Assembly: GCF_002407185.1 (NCBI RefSeq)
Contig: NZ_CP023563.1
Coordinates: 2,976,001-3,040,000 of the forward strand
Direction: 5' to 3'
Length of the DNA stretch: 64,000 nucleotides
Origin: Brachybacterium vulturis
Lineage (GTDB): Bacteria; Actinomycetota; Actinomycetes; Actinomycetales; Dermabacteraceae
Under the pieces are notes generated by a model that was given only the letters and a program-made list of their open reading frames with translations, had not been told where the DNA came from and searched no databases. Shown piece by piece: positions 16,925 through 25,649 of this stretch. Within the stretch, counting starts at the first letter, position 1. Each line of letters begins with the position of its first letter. The translations under genes and the position numbers were made by a program.

Positions 16925-18792
16925 TTCTTCTCCTCGTCCTCGTCCACGATCTCGGCATCGACCACGTCGTCGTCGGACGACGAGGCGTCGGCGTTCTCGG
17001 CACCGGCCTCGGCGCCCTCGGCACCCTCAGCGCCCTCGGCCTGCGAGTAGATCGCGGTGCCGACGGCCTGCAGGGCCTCGTTGAGGGAGTCGCGCTTGGC
17101 CTCGAGGTCCTCGGTCGAGGCATCCTCCTTGGCCAGCTCGTCCTTGGACTCCTTGATGGCGTCCTCGGCCTTGGTCTTGTCAGCGTCCTCGATCTTGTCC
17201 GCGTTGTCCTTGAGGAGCTTCTCGCCCTGGTAGACGAGCTGCTCGAGGGTGTTGCGGGCGTCGGCGTTCTTGCGACGCTCCTCGTCCTCGGCGGCGTGGG
17301 TCTCGGCGTCCTTGACCATGCGGTCGATGTCCTCGTCGGACAGGGCCGAGCCGCCGGTGATCTGGATGGACTGCTCGTTGCCGGTGCCGCGATCCTTGGC
17401 GGTCACGTGCACGATGCCGTTGGAGTCGATGTCGAAGGTGACCTCGACCTGCGGGATGCCGCGGGGTGCCGGGGCGATGCCGGTGAGCTCGAAGGTGCCG
17501 AGCATCTTGTTGTCCCGGGTGAACTGGCGCTCGCCCTGGAACACCTGGATCGCCACGGAGGGCTGGTTGTCCTCGGCGGTGGAGAAGACCTCGGAGGTCT
17601 TGGTGGGGATGGCCGCGTTGCGCTCGATGAGCTTGGTCATCACGCCGCCCTTGGTCTCGATGCCGAGGGAGAGCGGGGTGACGTCCATGAGCAGGACGTC
17701 CTTGCGCTCACCCTTGATGACCGCGGCCTGGAGGGCGGCGCCGACGGCGACGACCTCGTCCGGGTTCACGGACTTGTTGGGCTCCTTGCCTCCGGTGAGG
17801 TCCTTCACGACCTCGGTGACGGCCGGCATGCGGGTGGAACCGCCGACCAGGACCACGTGGTCGATGTCGGAGACGGAGATGCCCGCATCCTTGATGACCT
17901 GGTGGAACGGTGCCTTGGTGCGATCGAGCAGATCCGAGGTCATGTCCTCGAACTGGGCCCGGCTGAGCTTCTCGTCCAGGTGCAGCGGACCGTTCTCGGT
18001 CATCGACAGGTACTGCAGCGAGATCGACGTGGAGGTCGAGGCGGACAGCTCCTTCTTGGCCTGCTCGGCGGCCTCCTTCAGGCGCTGCAGAGCGATCTTG
18101 TCCTTGGACAGGTCCACCCCGTCCTTGTTCTTGACCTGCGAGACGAGCCAGTCCACCAGCTTCTGGTCCCAGTCGTCGCCGCCGAGGCGGTTGTCACCGG
18201 CGGTGGCCTGGACCTGGATGGTGGAGCCCTCCTCGTCCTTGCTCACCTCGAGCAGGGAGACGTCGAAGGTGCCGCCGCCGAGGTCGAAGACCAGGATCTG
18301 CTCGTCGTCCTTGCCCTTCTCCAGGCCGTACGCGAGCGCCGCAGCGGTGGGCTCGTTGATGATGCGCAGGACGTTCAGGCCGGCGATGGTGCCGGCATCC
18401 TTGGTGGCCTGACGCTCGGAGTCCGAGAAGTACGCCGGGACGGTCACGACCGCATCGGTCACGGCCTCGCCCAGGTAGGACTCGGCGTCCTTCTTGAGCT
18501 TGCCCAGGATGCGCGCGGAGATCTCCTGCGCGGTGTACTTCTTGTCGTCGATCTCCTGGCTCCAGTCGGTGCCCATGTGGCGCTTGACGGAGGCGATCGT
18601 GCGATCGACGTTGGTGACGGCCTGGCGCTTGGCGACCTCACCGGTCAGCACCTCGCCCTGCTTGGAGAAGGCCACGACCGACGGGGTGGTGCGGGAGCCC
18701 TCGGCGTTCGCGATGACGGTGGGCTGGCCACCCTCGAGGACGGCGACGGCGGAGTTGGTGGTACCGAGGTCGATTCCGACGACACGGGACAT
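16921..18792 (-). CDS. dnaK: DnaK (Hsp70) chaperone
   Basis: ATP-dependent chaperone of 623 residues starting [20 protein letters not shown] at the ATG 18792. Phosphate loops ([18 protein letters not shown]) and the adenosine loop ([12 protein letters not shown]) mark the ATPase domain. The substrate domain follows from about residue 360, ending in an acidic tail ...DEDEEKK. In-frame upstream residues are not Hsp70-like. It is the first gene of the dnaK-grpE-dnaJ-hspR operon, with two HAIR operators and a sigma-70 type promoter upstream. Confidence 0.98.
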   Translation of the reverse strand: MSRVVGIDLGTTNSAVAVLEGGQPTVIANAEGSRTTPSVVAFSKQGEVLTGEVAKRQAVTNVDRTIASVKRHMGTDWSQEIDDKKYTAQEISARILGKLKKDAESYLGEAVTDAVVTVPAYFSDSERQATKDAGTIAGLNVLRIINEPTAAALAYGLEKGKDDEQILVFDLGGGTFDVSLLEVSKDEEGSTIQVQATAGDNRLGGDDWDQKLVDWLVSQVKNKDGVDLSKDKIALQRLKEAAEQAKKELSASTSTSISLQYLSMTENGPLHLDEKLSRAQFEDMTSDLLDRTKAPFHQVIKDAGISVSDIDHVVLVGGSTRMPAVTEVVKDLTGGKEPNKSVNPDEVVAVGAALQAAVIKGERKDVLLMDVTPLSLGIETKGGVMTKLIERNAAIPTKTSEVFSTAEDNQPSVAIQVFQGERQFTRDNKMLGTFELTGIAPAPRGIPQVEVTFDIDSNGIVHVTAKDRGTGNEQSIQITGGSALSDEDIDRMVKDAETHAAEDEERRKNADARNTLEQLVYQGEKLLKDNADKIEDADKTKAEDAIKESKDELAKEDASTEDLEAKRDSLNEALQAVGTAIYSQAEGAEGAEGAEAGAENADASSSDDDVVDAEIVDEDEEKK

Positions 18793-18865
18793 GGGGGCCT
18801 GCCTTTCTGCGACGGGAGCGCCGCAACGGGTTCGTGCACTGCCGACCGTGGGGCCGGCGGCACAC

Positions 18866-18886
18866 CGTGAGCTGTACGGGCTCAAG
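18866..18886. promoter_or_regulatory. HAIR operator A (HspR site)
   Basis: CGTGAGC, seven bases, GCTCAAG. The geometry matches the known HAIR consensus CTTGAGT-N7-ACTCAAG, with a perfect TGAGC/GCTCA core. It overlaps the presumed dnaK -10 region, so HspR binding would block transcription. Confidence 0.75.
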
Positions 18887-18913
18887 TAGAGAACTCCGGA
18901 TCGATGTTGTCAA
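18885..18913 (-). promoter_or_regulatory. dnaK promoter
   Basis: On the minus strand a perfect -35 TTGACA (18908-18913) lies exactly 17 bases from TCTACT (18885-18890). It sits between the two HAIR sites. The -10 matches poorly at its second base, so the assignment rests on the -35 and the position. Confidence 0.6.
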
Positions 18914-18929
18914 TCTGAGGATCACTGAA

Positions 18930-18950
18930 CTTGAGTACACCAGGCTCAAC
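18930..18950. promoter_or_regulatory. HAIR operator B (HspR site)
   Basis: CTTGAGT, seven bases, GCTCAAC. The left arm is the exact HAIR consensus; the right arm keeps CTCAA. It lies upstream of the dnaK -35, 64 bases from HAIR A centre to centre (about six helical turns). Confidence 0.8.
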
Positions 18951-19178
18951 TCTGGGTCGACCAGGTTCATTCCCGTGCGCCGAAGATGTGACGGAGGGCA
19001 CCTGTTGCGGGTTCCGGGTCTGCTCGGCAACTTCCGGGCATCCCGGCCGGCGCGTGTCAGGTCCCCGGCATGTCGGTCCGACCGAACGTGACTGACCTCC
19101 TGGTGCCGGCCCTCGCCACAGCCGCCGCTCATGGCTAGATTGAAGGCACTCCCGGTTCCTGCCCAGTAGGACATCTTC
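18951..19178. other. intergenic remainder between dnaK control region and the efflux gene
   Basis: No convincing gene or structure was seen. A TAGATT at about 19136 could be a -10 for the downstream efflux gene. The rest of the 386-base gap (18793-18950) is the dnaK leader, promoter and HAIR sites. Confidence 0.4.
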
Positions 19179-20459
19179 ATGGCGTCTCCCCCCGCCACCC
19201 CCTTGCGACACCGCCGCACACTGCCCCCGGTCCACGAGCTCACCCGATGGCAGCTGATCCGTATCACCGTGCTGCTGGGCATCATGACCGGGCTCGGACC
19301 GGCCACCGTGGACATGTACCTGCCCGCGCTGCCGCAGCTGGCGGACGAGTTCCTCACCTCCACGGCGAGCGTGCAGGCCACGCTGACCGGGTCGCTGCTG
19401 GGGATGGCGGCCGGACAACTGGTGATCGGCCCGCTCTCGGACTCCGTGGGCAGGCGCCGACCGATGATGCTCGGTGTCAGCGTGCACGTGCTCTCCTCGC
19501 TGGCGATGATCGCCGCACCGTCGATCAGCGTGCTGATGGCGCTGCGGGTGCTGCAGGGATTCGGGGCCGCGGCCGGAGCGATCACCGCGATGGCGATCGT
19601 GCGGGACCTGTTCACCGGGCGCGGCGCCTCCACGATGTTCTCCCGGCTGATGCTGGTGACCGGGATCGCGCCGGTGCTGGCGCCGGCGGTGGGCGGGTTC
19701 ATGATGTCCTTCACCGGCTGGCGCGGCATCTTCCTGGTGCTCGCCGCCACGTCCCTGGTGGTGGTGATCGTCTGCGCCGTGGCGCTGCCGGAGACGCTGC
19801 CGGCGCACGCCCGCATCCCCGCCCGGCCGCGTGCGATGGCCCGCACTCTCGGCACGCTGCTGCGCGACCGGATCTTCATCGGTGCGCTGCTGACCCAGGC
19901 GCTGATGTTCTCCGCCTCGTTCTCCTACGTCTCCGGGATGTCCTTCATCCTGCAGGACGGCTACGGCCTGGGTGCCGGTGAGTTCGGCTATCTGTTCTCC
20001 GCCGGCACGATCGGGATGATCGTGATGAGCCAGGTGAATCCGGTCCTGCTGCGCTGGCTGTCCACCGGCCAGGTGCTCATCCTCGGGCTGGGCGGGGTGA
20101 TGGCCTGCGGGGTGGTGATGACCGCACTGACCGCATCGGGCATCGGAGGGATGTGGGGGCTGCTGATCCCGGTCTGGGGCGCGCTGGCCTGCCAACAGCT
20201 GATCATCCCGAACAGTCAGACGATCGCGCTGTCCCACCACGGCGAGCGCAGCGGTACAGCCGCCGCGTTCCTGACTGCCAGCATGAGCCTGGCCGGTGCC
20301 CTCGCCGCCCCGTTGCTCGGGTTCGTCGGCTCGACGGCGGTCGCACTGTCGGTGGTGATGCTCACCTTCTACGTCCTCTCGGCGACGGCGACCGCCACCC
20401 TGATCCGCCGGTCCGGGATCCGGGCCAGCGGCGGGATCGGCACGGACACGGCGACCTGA
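19179..20459 (+). CDS. Bcr/CflA-type MFS drug efflux transporter
   Basis: Proton-driven efflux protein of 426 residues with about twelve membrane helices. The first helix block ends in MYLPALPQLADEF, a hallmark of the Bcr/CflA subfamily. The MFS loop motif GPLSDSVGRRRPM lies between helices 2 and 3, and VTGIAPVLAPAVGG is the antiporter-type motif in helix 5. Substrate unknown (family members export bicyclomycin, chloramphenicol, sulfonamides). It stands divergent from dnaK. Confidence 0.93.
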   Translation: MASPPATPLRHRRTLPPVHELTRWQLIRITVLLGIMTGLGPATVDMYLPALPQLADEFLTSTASVQATLTGSLLGMAAGQLVIGPLSDSVGRRRPMMLGVSVHVLSSLAMIAAPSISVLMALRVLQGFGAAAGAITAMAIVRDLFTGRGASTMFSRLMLVTGIAPVLAPAVGGFMMSFTGWRGIFLVLAATSLVVVIVCAVALPETLPAHARIPARPRAMARTLGTLLRDRIFIGALLTQALMFSASFSYVSGMSFILQDGYGLGAGEFGYLFSAGTIGMIVMSQVNPVLLRWLSTGQVLILGLGGVMACGVVMTALTASGIGGMWGLLIPVWGALACQQLIIPNSQTIALSHHGERSGTAAAFLTASMSLAGALAAPLLGFVGSTAVALSVVMLTFYVLSATATATLIRRSGIRASGGIGTDTAT

Positions 20460-20653
20460 GCTCGACAAGGTGCCGCCCGTGCAGCACTCTGTCAGCGGCG
20501 GCGGGGTACTGACTGCTGTGGCGCGTCTCCCCCACGGCTGCTGTCGGCATGAGCCTCGCGGGCTCACGCCCACCTCCGCTTCCCCTCCTCGCCCCCGTCG
20601 TCTGCGCGCTGCCGGTCCTCGCGGTCGAGGACACCGAGTGGAGGACGAGCTCC
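20460..20653. other. convergent intergenic region without clear features
   Basis: About 190 bases between convergent genes. No clear hairpin or gene was recognised. Confidence 0.3.
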
Positions 20654-21352
20654 TCAGCCGGCGCGCCCGCGGCGGACCATCTCATCGATCCAGATCGGCG
20701 CGAACGGTGAGGTGCAGTTCGGCGGTGTCGGGTAGTCCTTGAGCACCTCCAGGCGCTGCCCGATGTCCCGCGCCCGTGCGCGCAGCTCGGGGTTCGTGAT
20801 CCCGATCTGCGCCAGGCACTCGTTCATCGCCCACTGCAGACGTTCCGGCGCGTCCTGCATCTGCACCTCGATGAGGTCCAGCAGCGCGACCTGATCGATC
20901 CCCTCGGGCTTCTTCACCACCCGGTCGCTGGTCAGCGCCCAGCCGGCGCTCGCGACCACCGGATCGGAGTCGGCGAACCATGCCTCCCGCAGAGCCTCCC
21001 GGTGGGGGCTCTTCTTCACGAGGTAGTTCACCAGCCAGTCCTGGACCTTGGGGGTGCCGGCCTCGCGCAGCATCGCCTCCAGCTCCTGCTCGGTGTACTG
21101 CTTCGGGCGGGAGATGAGCAGCGCGAGCAGCTTCTCGGCGGAGCCGCCGCCGTGCCACAGGACTCGAGCGAGCTCAGGCTGCGTCCTGAGCCGTTTCGCG
21201 ATCCCGCGGAGCGCCGTGAGGTTCACGGCATGGTCATCGCCGCGCTTGGCGTTGATCTCCCGGACCCGCTCGTTCTCGAGCCCGGCGAGCTCCTCACGGA
21301 GCGCCGCGGCCGTGGCGTCGAGGTCGGCGGGCTCCTGTGGGCTGTCGGCCAT
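20654..21352 (-). CDS. AlkD-like DNA alkylation repair (HEAT-repeat) protein
   Basis: Alpha-helical repeat protein of 232 residues resembling the DNA alkylation repair family (AlkD fold), which flips out or excises alkylated bases. Visible blocks are VNLTALRGIAKRLRTQPELAR, TPKVQDWLVNYLVKKSPHRE and ASAGWALTSDRVVKK, with C-terminal PTPPNCTSPFAPIWI. The catalytic role is predicted from the family. It stands alone downstream of a strong hairpin that insulates it from the formamidase gene. Confidence 0.78.
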   Translation of the reverse strand: MADSPQEPADLDATAAALREELAGLENERVREINAKRGDDHAVNLTALRGIAKRLRTQPELARVLWHGGGSAEKLLALLISRPKQYTEQELEAMLREAGTPKVQDWLVNYLVKKSPHREALREAWFADSDPVVASAGWALTSDRVVKKPEGIDQVALLDLIEVQMQDAPERLQWAMNECLAQIGITNPELRARARDIGQRLEVLKDYPTPPNCTSPFAPIWIDEMVRRGRAG

Positions 21353-21394
21353 GATGTGCCCTTCGTCGGCGATCCGGTCCCTGCGAGCCTACGA

Positions 21395-21436
21395 CGGGCA
21401 TCCGGGCCGACGCTCCCCCGTCGGCCCGGATGCCCG
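21395..21436 (-). terminator. 18-bp perfect hairpin after the formamidase gene
   Basis: Perfect inverted repeat 21395-21412 / 21419-21436 around a 6-base loop, 19 bases downstream of the formamidase stop on the minus strand. It is the strongest hairpin in the window and probably terminates the fmdB/formamidase side before the repair gene. Confidence 0.75.
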
Positions 21437-21454
21437 CCCACGGGCCCTGCGCTC

Positions 21455-22711
21455 TCAGCTGACGCTCGCGCGCGGCGCCCCGATCCCCGGATCGATCCTC
21501 GGCACCTCGCCGCTGCCGGGTCGGATGTCGATGTCGAAGATGTCCAGCGGCAGGTAGACCGTGGCACAGGCGTTGGGGATGTCGACCACGCCGGAGAACC
21601 GGCCCTCGATGGGCGCCGCCCCGAGCAGCAGGTACGCCTGCTCCTTCGACCAGCCGAAGGTCGAGAGATAGTCGATCGCGTGCAGGCAGGCTCGCTGATA
21701 GGCGAGATGCGAGTCCAGGTAACGCTGCTCCCCGTCCAGAGTCACCGAGGTGCCGGAGAAGGACAGCCACTGACTGTGCTGCGGGGCAGTGTTGCCCGGC
21801 ATGAAGATCGCATTCTCGGAGACGTTGTACTTCTCCATGCCTCCCGTGATGACGTCGACATGGAGGTCCAGGAACCCGCCCATCTCGATGCCGCCGCAGA
21901 AGGTGATCTCGCCGTCGCCCTGGGAGAAGTGCAGATCGCCGACGGAGAAGTTCGCCCCGTCCACGAACACCGGGTAGAAAATCCGGGTGCCCTTGGTGAG
22001 GTTCTTGATGTCCTGGTTACCGCCGTTCTCGCGCGGCGGCGCGGTGCGGGCACCCTCGCCGGCCACCCGGTCACGGTCAGCCTCTCCGACGCCGCCGAGG
22101 ATCGCGCCGTGGGGCTCCGGTGGCAGGGCCAGGGCGGGCACCCGGTCCGGATCGGTCGCGATCAGCGCCGCCTCGCGGGAGTTCCATGTCTTCAGCAGCT
22201 CGGGCGAGGGGGCGGTGCCCATCAGGCCGGGGTGGATCATGCCGGTGAACTCGACGCCCGGGACGTGCCGTGACGTGGTGCTGTCACCGCGGAAGTCCCA
22301 GACCGCCTTGTAGGCGTCGGGGAACTGGTCGGTGAGGAAGCTGCCGCCGTTGCGCTTGGCGAAGATGCCGGTGTAGCCCCAGCCCTGCCCGGACAGCGGA
22401 CCGGAGTCCTCCTGCGGGATCGGGCCGACGTCCAGGATGTCCACGACCAGCAGGTCCCCGGGCTTCGCCCCCTCGATGCGGAACGGTCCCGAGAGGGTGT
22501 GGACGGTGTGCAGCGGCGCGGTGGCGATGTCCTCGGCGGAGTCGTCGTTCTTGATGTAGCCGTCGAACCATTCGCGGCAGTCGATGCGGAAGACGTCGCC
22601 GGGGTTGACGCTGACGGCCGGCGGGATGTCCGGGTGCCAACGGTTGTGACCGAGGATCTTCTGCTCGGTGAAGGGTTTCGCGGAGTCGAGGGGGAACACG
22701 TTCTTGGGCAT
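21455..22711 (-). CDS. fmdA: formamidase (acetamidase/formamidase family)
   Basis: Hydrolyses formamide or short amides to ammonia and acid. The 418-residue protein begins MPKNVFPLDSAKPF, with HNRWHPDIPP, GYTGIFAKRNGG, EFTGMIHPGLMG and GDLHFSQGDGEITFCGGIE, all characteristic of FmdA/AmdA. The ATG at 22711 has GGAAGGAG just upstream; in-frame residues before it are not conserved. FmdB follows the usual partnership: its gene lies upstream on the same strand. Role: nitrogen acquisition. Confidence 0.95.
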   Translation of the reverse strand: MPKNVFPLDSAKPFTEQKILGHNRWHPDIPPAVSVNPGDVFRIDCREWFDGYIKNDDSAEDIATAPLHTVHTLSGPFRIEGAKPGDLLVVDILDVGPIPQEDSGPLSGQGWGYTGIFAKRNGGSFLTDQFPDAYKAVWDFRGDSTTSRHVPGVEFTGMIHPGLMGTAPSPELLKTWNSREAALIATDPDRVPALALPPEPHGAILGGVGEADRDRVAGEGARTAPPRENGGNQDIKNLTKGTRIFYPVFVDGANFSVGDLHFSQGDGEITFCGGIEMGGFLDLHVDVITGGMEKYNVSENAIFMPGNTAPQHSQWLSFSGTSVTLDGEQRYLDSHLAYQRACLHAIDYLSTFGWSKEQAYLLLGAAPIEGRFSGVVDIPNACATVYLPLDIFDIDIRPGSGEVPRIDPGIGAPRASVS

Positions 22712-22768
22712 GCTTCTCCTTCCACAGCGACGGGTCCTCTGCACGGCCCCGTCAGGTCCGATGCCGGC

Positions 22769-23056
22769 TCAGGGGCGCGGCAGGCGAGCGTGGCGCGGGT
22801 CAGTCGTGACGGGGGTCCCCCCGGTCCGTCGGGAGCCGGGGACGCGGTCGACGACGCCGGGTGCATGCGCGCTGGCGGCCGTGCTCTCCAGCAGCTTCCC
22901 GGCCGACGAGCCGAGGGTGCCGAGCCGGGGCGCGCTGATCCGTCTGCGCGCCTGCGCTCCACAGCGGGGGCAGCTGAGGTCCTGGTCGCGGGCGCTCATC
23001 GGGACAGAGCGCTCGTACTCGTGCGCGCTCTCGCAGCGGAACTCGTAGATCGGCAT
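22769..23056 (-). CDS. fmdB: FmdB-family zinc-ribbon protein with a degenerate first knuckle
   Basis: Small 95-residue putative regulator starting MPIYEFRCESAHEYE, as in FmdB. Relatives carry two CxxC pairs. Here the second pair (CPRC) is intact, but the first reads CESA, leaving a single Cys. It is upstream of and co-directional with formamidase (57-base gap), so it probably assists or regulates it. Zinc binding may be lost or use His19-type substitutes (inference). Confidence 0.85.
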   Translation of the reverse strand: MPIYEFRCESAHEYERSVPMSARDQDLSCPRCGAQARRRISAPRLGTLGSSAGKLLESTAASAHAPGVVDRVPGSRRTGGTPVTTDPRHARLPRP

Positions 23057-23178
23057 CCCACACTCCTTGTCACCTGCGTCACATCCTGGGGTTGCCGCCA
23101 CCATAGAGCGCCCAGCAGGGGCCCGCTGGCGATATCCGAGATCGCCCGCGGCGCTGGAACGACGGGCATACTCGAGGC

Positions 23179-23535
23179 ATGCCCGCACCACTGTCCGTCC
23201 CTGCCTACCGCGGCACCGATTTCTACTGCGACGTCGCGATCCCGAACCCGGGAGCGCTCGAGGTGGTCCACGAGGACGAACTGGTCCTCGCCTATCACCA
23301 CACCCGCCCGTTCTGGGAGGTGCACCTGGTGGTGGTCCCGAAGCGGCACATCGCCTCGCTGACTGCGGCCGGCGCGGAGGACGAGGCCGATCTGCGGGCG
23401 CTGCTGCGGGTGGTGGCGGAGGTGGCGCGAGAGGTGGAGCACGAGCACGGCGCCGCCGCGGTGCTCACGAACCTCGGCGACTACCAGGATTCGAAGCACC
23501 TGCACATCCACGTGCGTTCCGGGCCGCAGCGCTGA
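23179..23535 (+). CDS. HIT-family nucleotide hydrolase/transferase
   Basis: 118-residue histidine-triad protein. The active-site triad is in KHLHIHVRSG at the C-terminus. WEVHLVVVPKRHIASL is the second conserved block. It hydrolyses or transfers nucleoside phosphoramidate/dinucleotide substrates; the in vivo substrate is unknown. CATACT six bases before the ATG suggests a leaderless transcript. Confidence 0.93.
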   Translation: MPAPLSVPAYRGTDFYCDVAIPNPGALEVVHEDELVLAYHHTRPFWEVHLVVVPKRHIASLTAAGAEDEADLRALLRVVAEVAREVEHEHGAAAVLTNLGDYQDSKHLHIHVRSGPQR

Positions 23536-23550
23536 ACCGCAGGGTCCGGA

Positions 23551-24024
23551 TCACAGGGGCAGCTTGAATCCCACGTGGCTCGGCACATAGCCGAGCCGTT
23601 CGTAGAAGCGGTGCGCATCGGCGCGCGAGGCGTCGGTGGTCAGCTGGGCGAGCATCGCTCCCTGCGCCCTGCCCCAGTCGTGCGCCCAGGAGAACAGGGC
23701 TGTGCCGAGGCCGCTGCCGCGGGTGGAGCCCGCGACGCGCACGGCCTCGAGCTGGAGCCGAGTAGCGCCGCCTCGGGACAGGGAGGGGATGAGGGTGAGC
23801 TGCATCGTCGCGACCATCGCCGTCTCCTGGTCCCGGACCGCCAGCAGCAGCTGGTTCGGATCACGATCGATCCCGGCGAAGGCCTGCTCATAGGGTGCGA
23901 GGTCGGTGCCCTCGCGCTCCCGGCCCAGCACGTCATCGGCCAGCAGCGCGACCAGTTCCGGCAGATCCGCGGCGACCGCGCGGCGGAGGGTGAAGCGTCG
24001 GCCGGCGAGGGTGAGGGTGTGCAT
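23551..24024 (-). CDS. GNAT N-acetyltransferase
   Basis: 157-residue acetyl-CoA-dependent acetyltransferase. Strand-helix motif A reads LEAVRVAGSTRGSGLGTALF (Q/RxxGxG/A site), and motif B ends in HRFYERLGYVPSHVG. Substrate unknown. The ATG at 24024 has AACAAT six bases upstream and appears leaderless. The gene diverges from the next with only 70 bases between starts. Confidence 0.9.
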   Translation of the reverse strand: MHTLTLAGRRFTLRRAVAADLPELVALLADDVLGREREGTDLAPYEQAFAGIDRDPNQLLLAVRDQETAMVATMQLTLIPSLSRGGATRLQLEAVRVAGSTRGSGLGTALFSWAHDWGRAQGAMLAQLTTDASRADAHRFYERLGYVPSHVGFKLPL

Positions 24025-24094
24025 GGCCCCATTGTTCCCGGTGACGGGGCTGACCACGGGCTCCGAGACTGCGAACGTCGCGCACAATGTCCTG

Positions 24095-24913
24095 ATGGCC
24101 TCCCACGACTTCCTCCCCGGCGCGCAGCGCAGTGCTCAGCTGAGCGTCTCCGACCAGCCGGCCTGGATCGTGAAGGACGAGATCTCCGGAGGGTGGGTGC
24201 TGCAGATCGGTGACATCGAGCAGTCGCATGTCGACCTCGAGGACCCCACGCACCTCGTGCACGAATACCTGCGGCGGATGGCCAACGTGCTCGATACGGC
24301 ATGGCCGCGCAGGCGACCGATCCGGATCGCACACCTGGGTGCCGGGGCGCTCACACTGGCCCGGTACGTGCAGGCCACCCGTCCGGGGTCCGCCCAGGTG
24401 GTCGTCGAGATCGAGCGAGAGCTGCCCACGCTGGTCACCACCGCACTGCCGATGCCGGAGGGCACCGACCTGGAGATCGTGATCGGCGATGCCCGCGAGG
24501 AGCTCTCCGCGATGGAGGGCCGACGGTTCGATGCGATCGTGCTCGACGTCTTCTCCGGCGAGGAGTCTCCCGGGCACCTGGCCACCAAGGGCTTCTATCT
24601 CGAGGCGCTCGCACATCTGGAGGCCGACGGCCTGCTGCTGGTCAATGTCGGCGACGACGCCGGGCAGCGTTTCCTCGCCACGCAGGTGCGTGAGCTCGAG
24701 GACGCCGCAGCCGAGGCGGGCCTCTCCGGCGTGTGGACCCTGACCCTCGCCTCGCTGCTGACCACACCGGCCGACGGGAACATGGTGCTGGTGGCGGGCG
24801 GAGCGCTCTCCTCGCCCGAGGTCGGAGAGTGGCGGGAGGCCTGGATGAAGGCCGGCCCCCACCCCGGAGCGGTGCTGGATCCGACGGAGACCGCGGAGGC
24901 GTTCGGACGCTGA
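24095..24913 (+). CDS. spermidine-synthase-like methyltransferase-fold protein
   Basis: 272-residue Rossmann-fold protein. IAHLGAGALTLARYVQ is the nucleotide-binding glycine motif. VVVEIERELPTL and FDAIVLDVFSGEESPGHLATKGFY correspond to the acidic residues and the D-x-F-S motif of spermidine synthases. There is no N-terminal membrane domain. Many actinobacteria have such soluble homologues whose substrate is unproven, so polyamine synthesis is uncertain. CACAAT six bases before the ATG suggests leaderless transcription. Confidence 0.8.
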   Translation: MASHDFLPGAQRSAQLSVSDQPAWIVKDEISGGWVLQIGDIEQSHVDLEDPTHLVHEYLRRMANVLDTAWPRRRPIRIAHLGAGALTLARYVQATRPGSAQVVVEIERELPTLVTTALPMPEGTDLEIVIGDAREELSAMEGRRFDAIVLDVFSGEESPGHLATKGFYLEALAHLEADGLLLVNVGDDAGQRFLATQVRELEDAAAEAGLSGVWTLTLASLLTTPADGNMVLVAGGALSSPEVGEWREAWMKAGPHPGAVLDPTETAEAFGR

Positions 24914-25001
24914 GGTTGTCCACAATCTCGCTCAACCCGTGCGCGGAGGGTGGTTCCTGGATACCGTTGGCGTGATCTGACGCACTCCCGGAAGAGTCCC
25001 C

Positions 25002-25649
25002 ATGCACCGCCGCCTCCTCAGCGCCGCCGCGACCAGCGCCCTTCTGCTGGGCCTCGCCGCGTGCGGCGAACCGACCGACGGCCCCGTCACCACTGCCCCA
25101 CCGAGCATCGACATCGGCACACCGAGCGATGGCGGGGGCGACGCCGAGCCGAGCGACGGGGGCGGCGAGCCGACCGATCAGCCCAGGGCCGAGGCACCTG
25201 ACATCCCGGCACCGGATCCGGCCAATTTTGCGGGGATGGATGAGCACACGCCGGAGGGGGCGGAGCAGGCGTTTCGGTACTACATCGCTGTGTCGATGTG
25301 GGCTCACCAAACGGGAGTCACCGACGAGCTGGCGAAACTCCAGGCCCCTACCTGCAGTGGTTGCGACGACCTGAATCAAGATCTCGCGGATTTGCATGAG
25401 CACGGGCAGTACTGGAGCGAGTTCACCATCAATAATGTCGACACAACCCTGCATCAGTCCACAAAATATGAGCACGAGGTCGGGTACTTCTTCTCCATCA
25501 CGCCCCATACACGACCCGATGAAGACTTCACAGGGCGCATAGAAGCTCCCCAGATTGAGTACATCACCGTCGGCGGCATGGATTGGGTCGACGGTCAGTG
25601 GATCGTCGGAGGACTCGACGCTGAATGGGGGACAAACAAACATGCCTGA
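25002..25649 (+). CDS. DUF6318-like lipoprotein
   Basis: 215-residue lipoprotein. A signal peptide ends in the lipobox LGLAAC. A Gly/Asp/Pro-rich linker (residues 25-70) leads to a compact domain with FAGMDEHTPEGAEQAFRYYI and CSGCDDL, resembling DUF6318. Function unknown. It overlaps the next gene by 8 bases. Base composition drops from about 25.3 kb onwards (AT-rich codons), unlike the neighbours, hinting at acquired DNA. Confidence 0.75.
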   Translation: MHRRLLSAAATSALLLGLAACGEPTDGPVTTAPPSIDIGTPSDGGGDAEPSDGGGEPTDQPRAEAPDIPAPDPANFAGMDEHTPEGAEQAFRYYIAVSMWAHQTGVTDELAKLQAPTCSGCDDLNQDLADLHEHGQYWSEFTINNVDTTLHQSTKYEHEVGYFFSITPHTRPDEDFTGRIEAPQIEYITVGGMDWVDGQWIVGGLDAEWGTNKHA

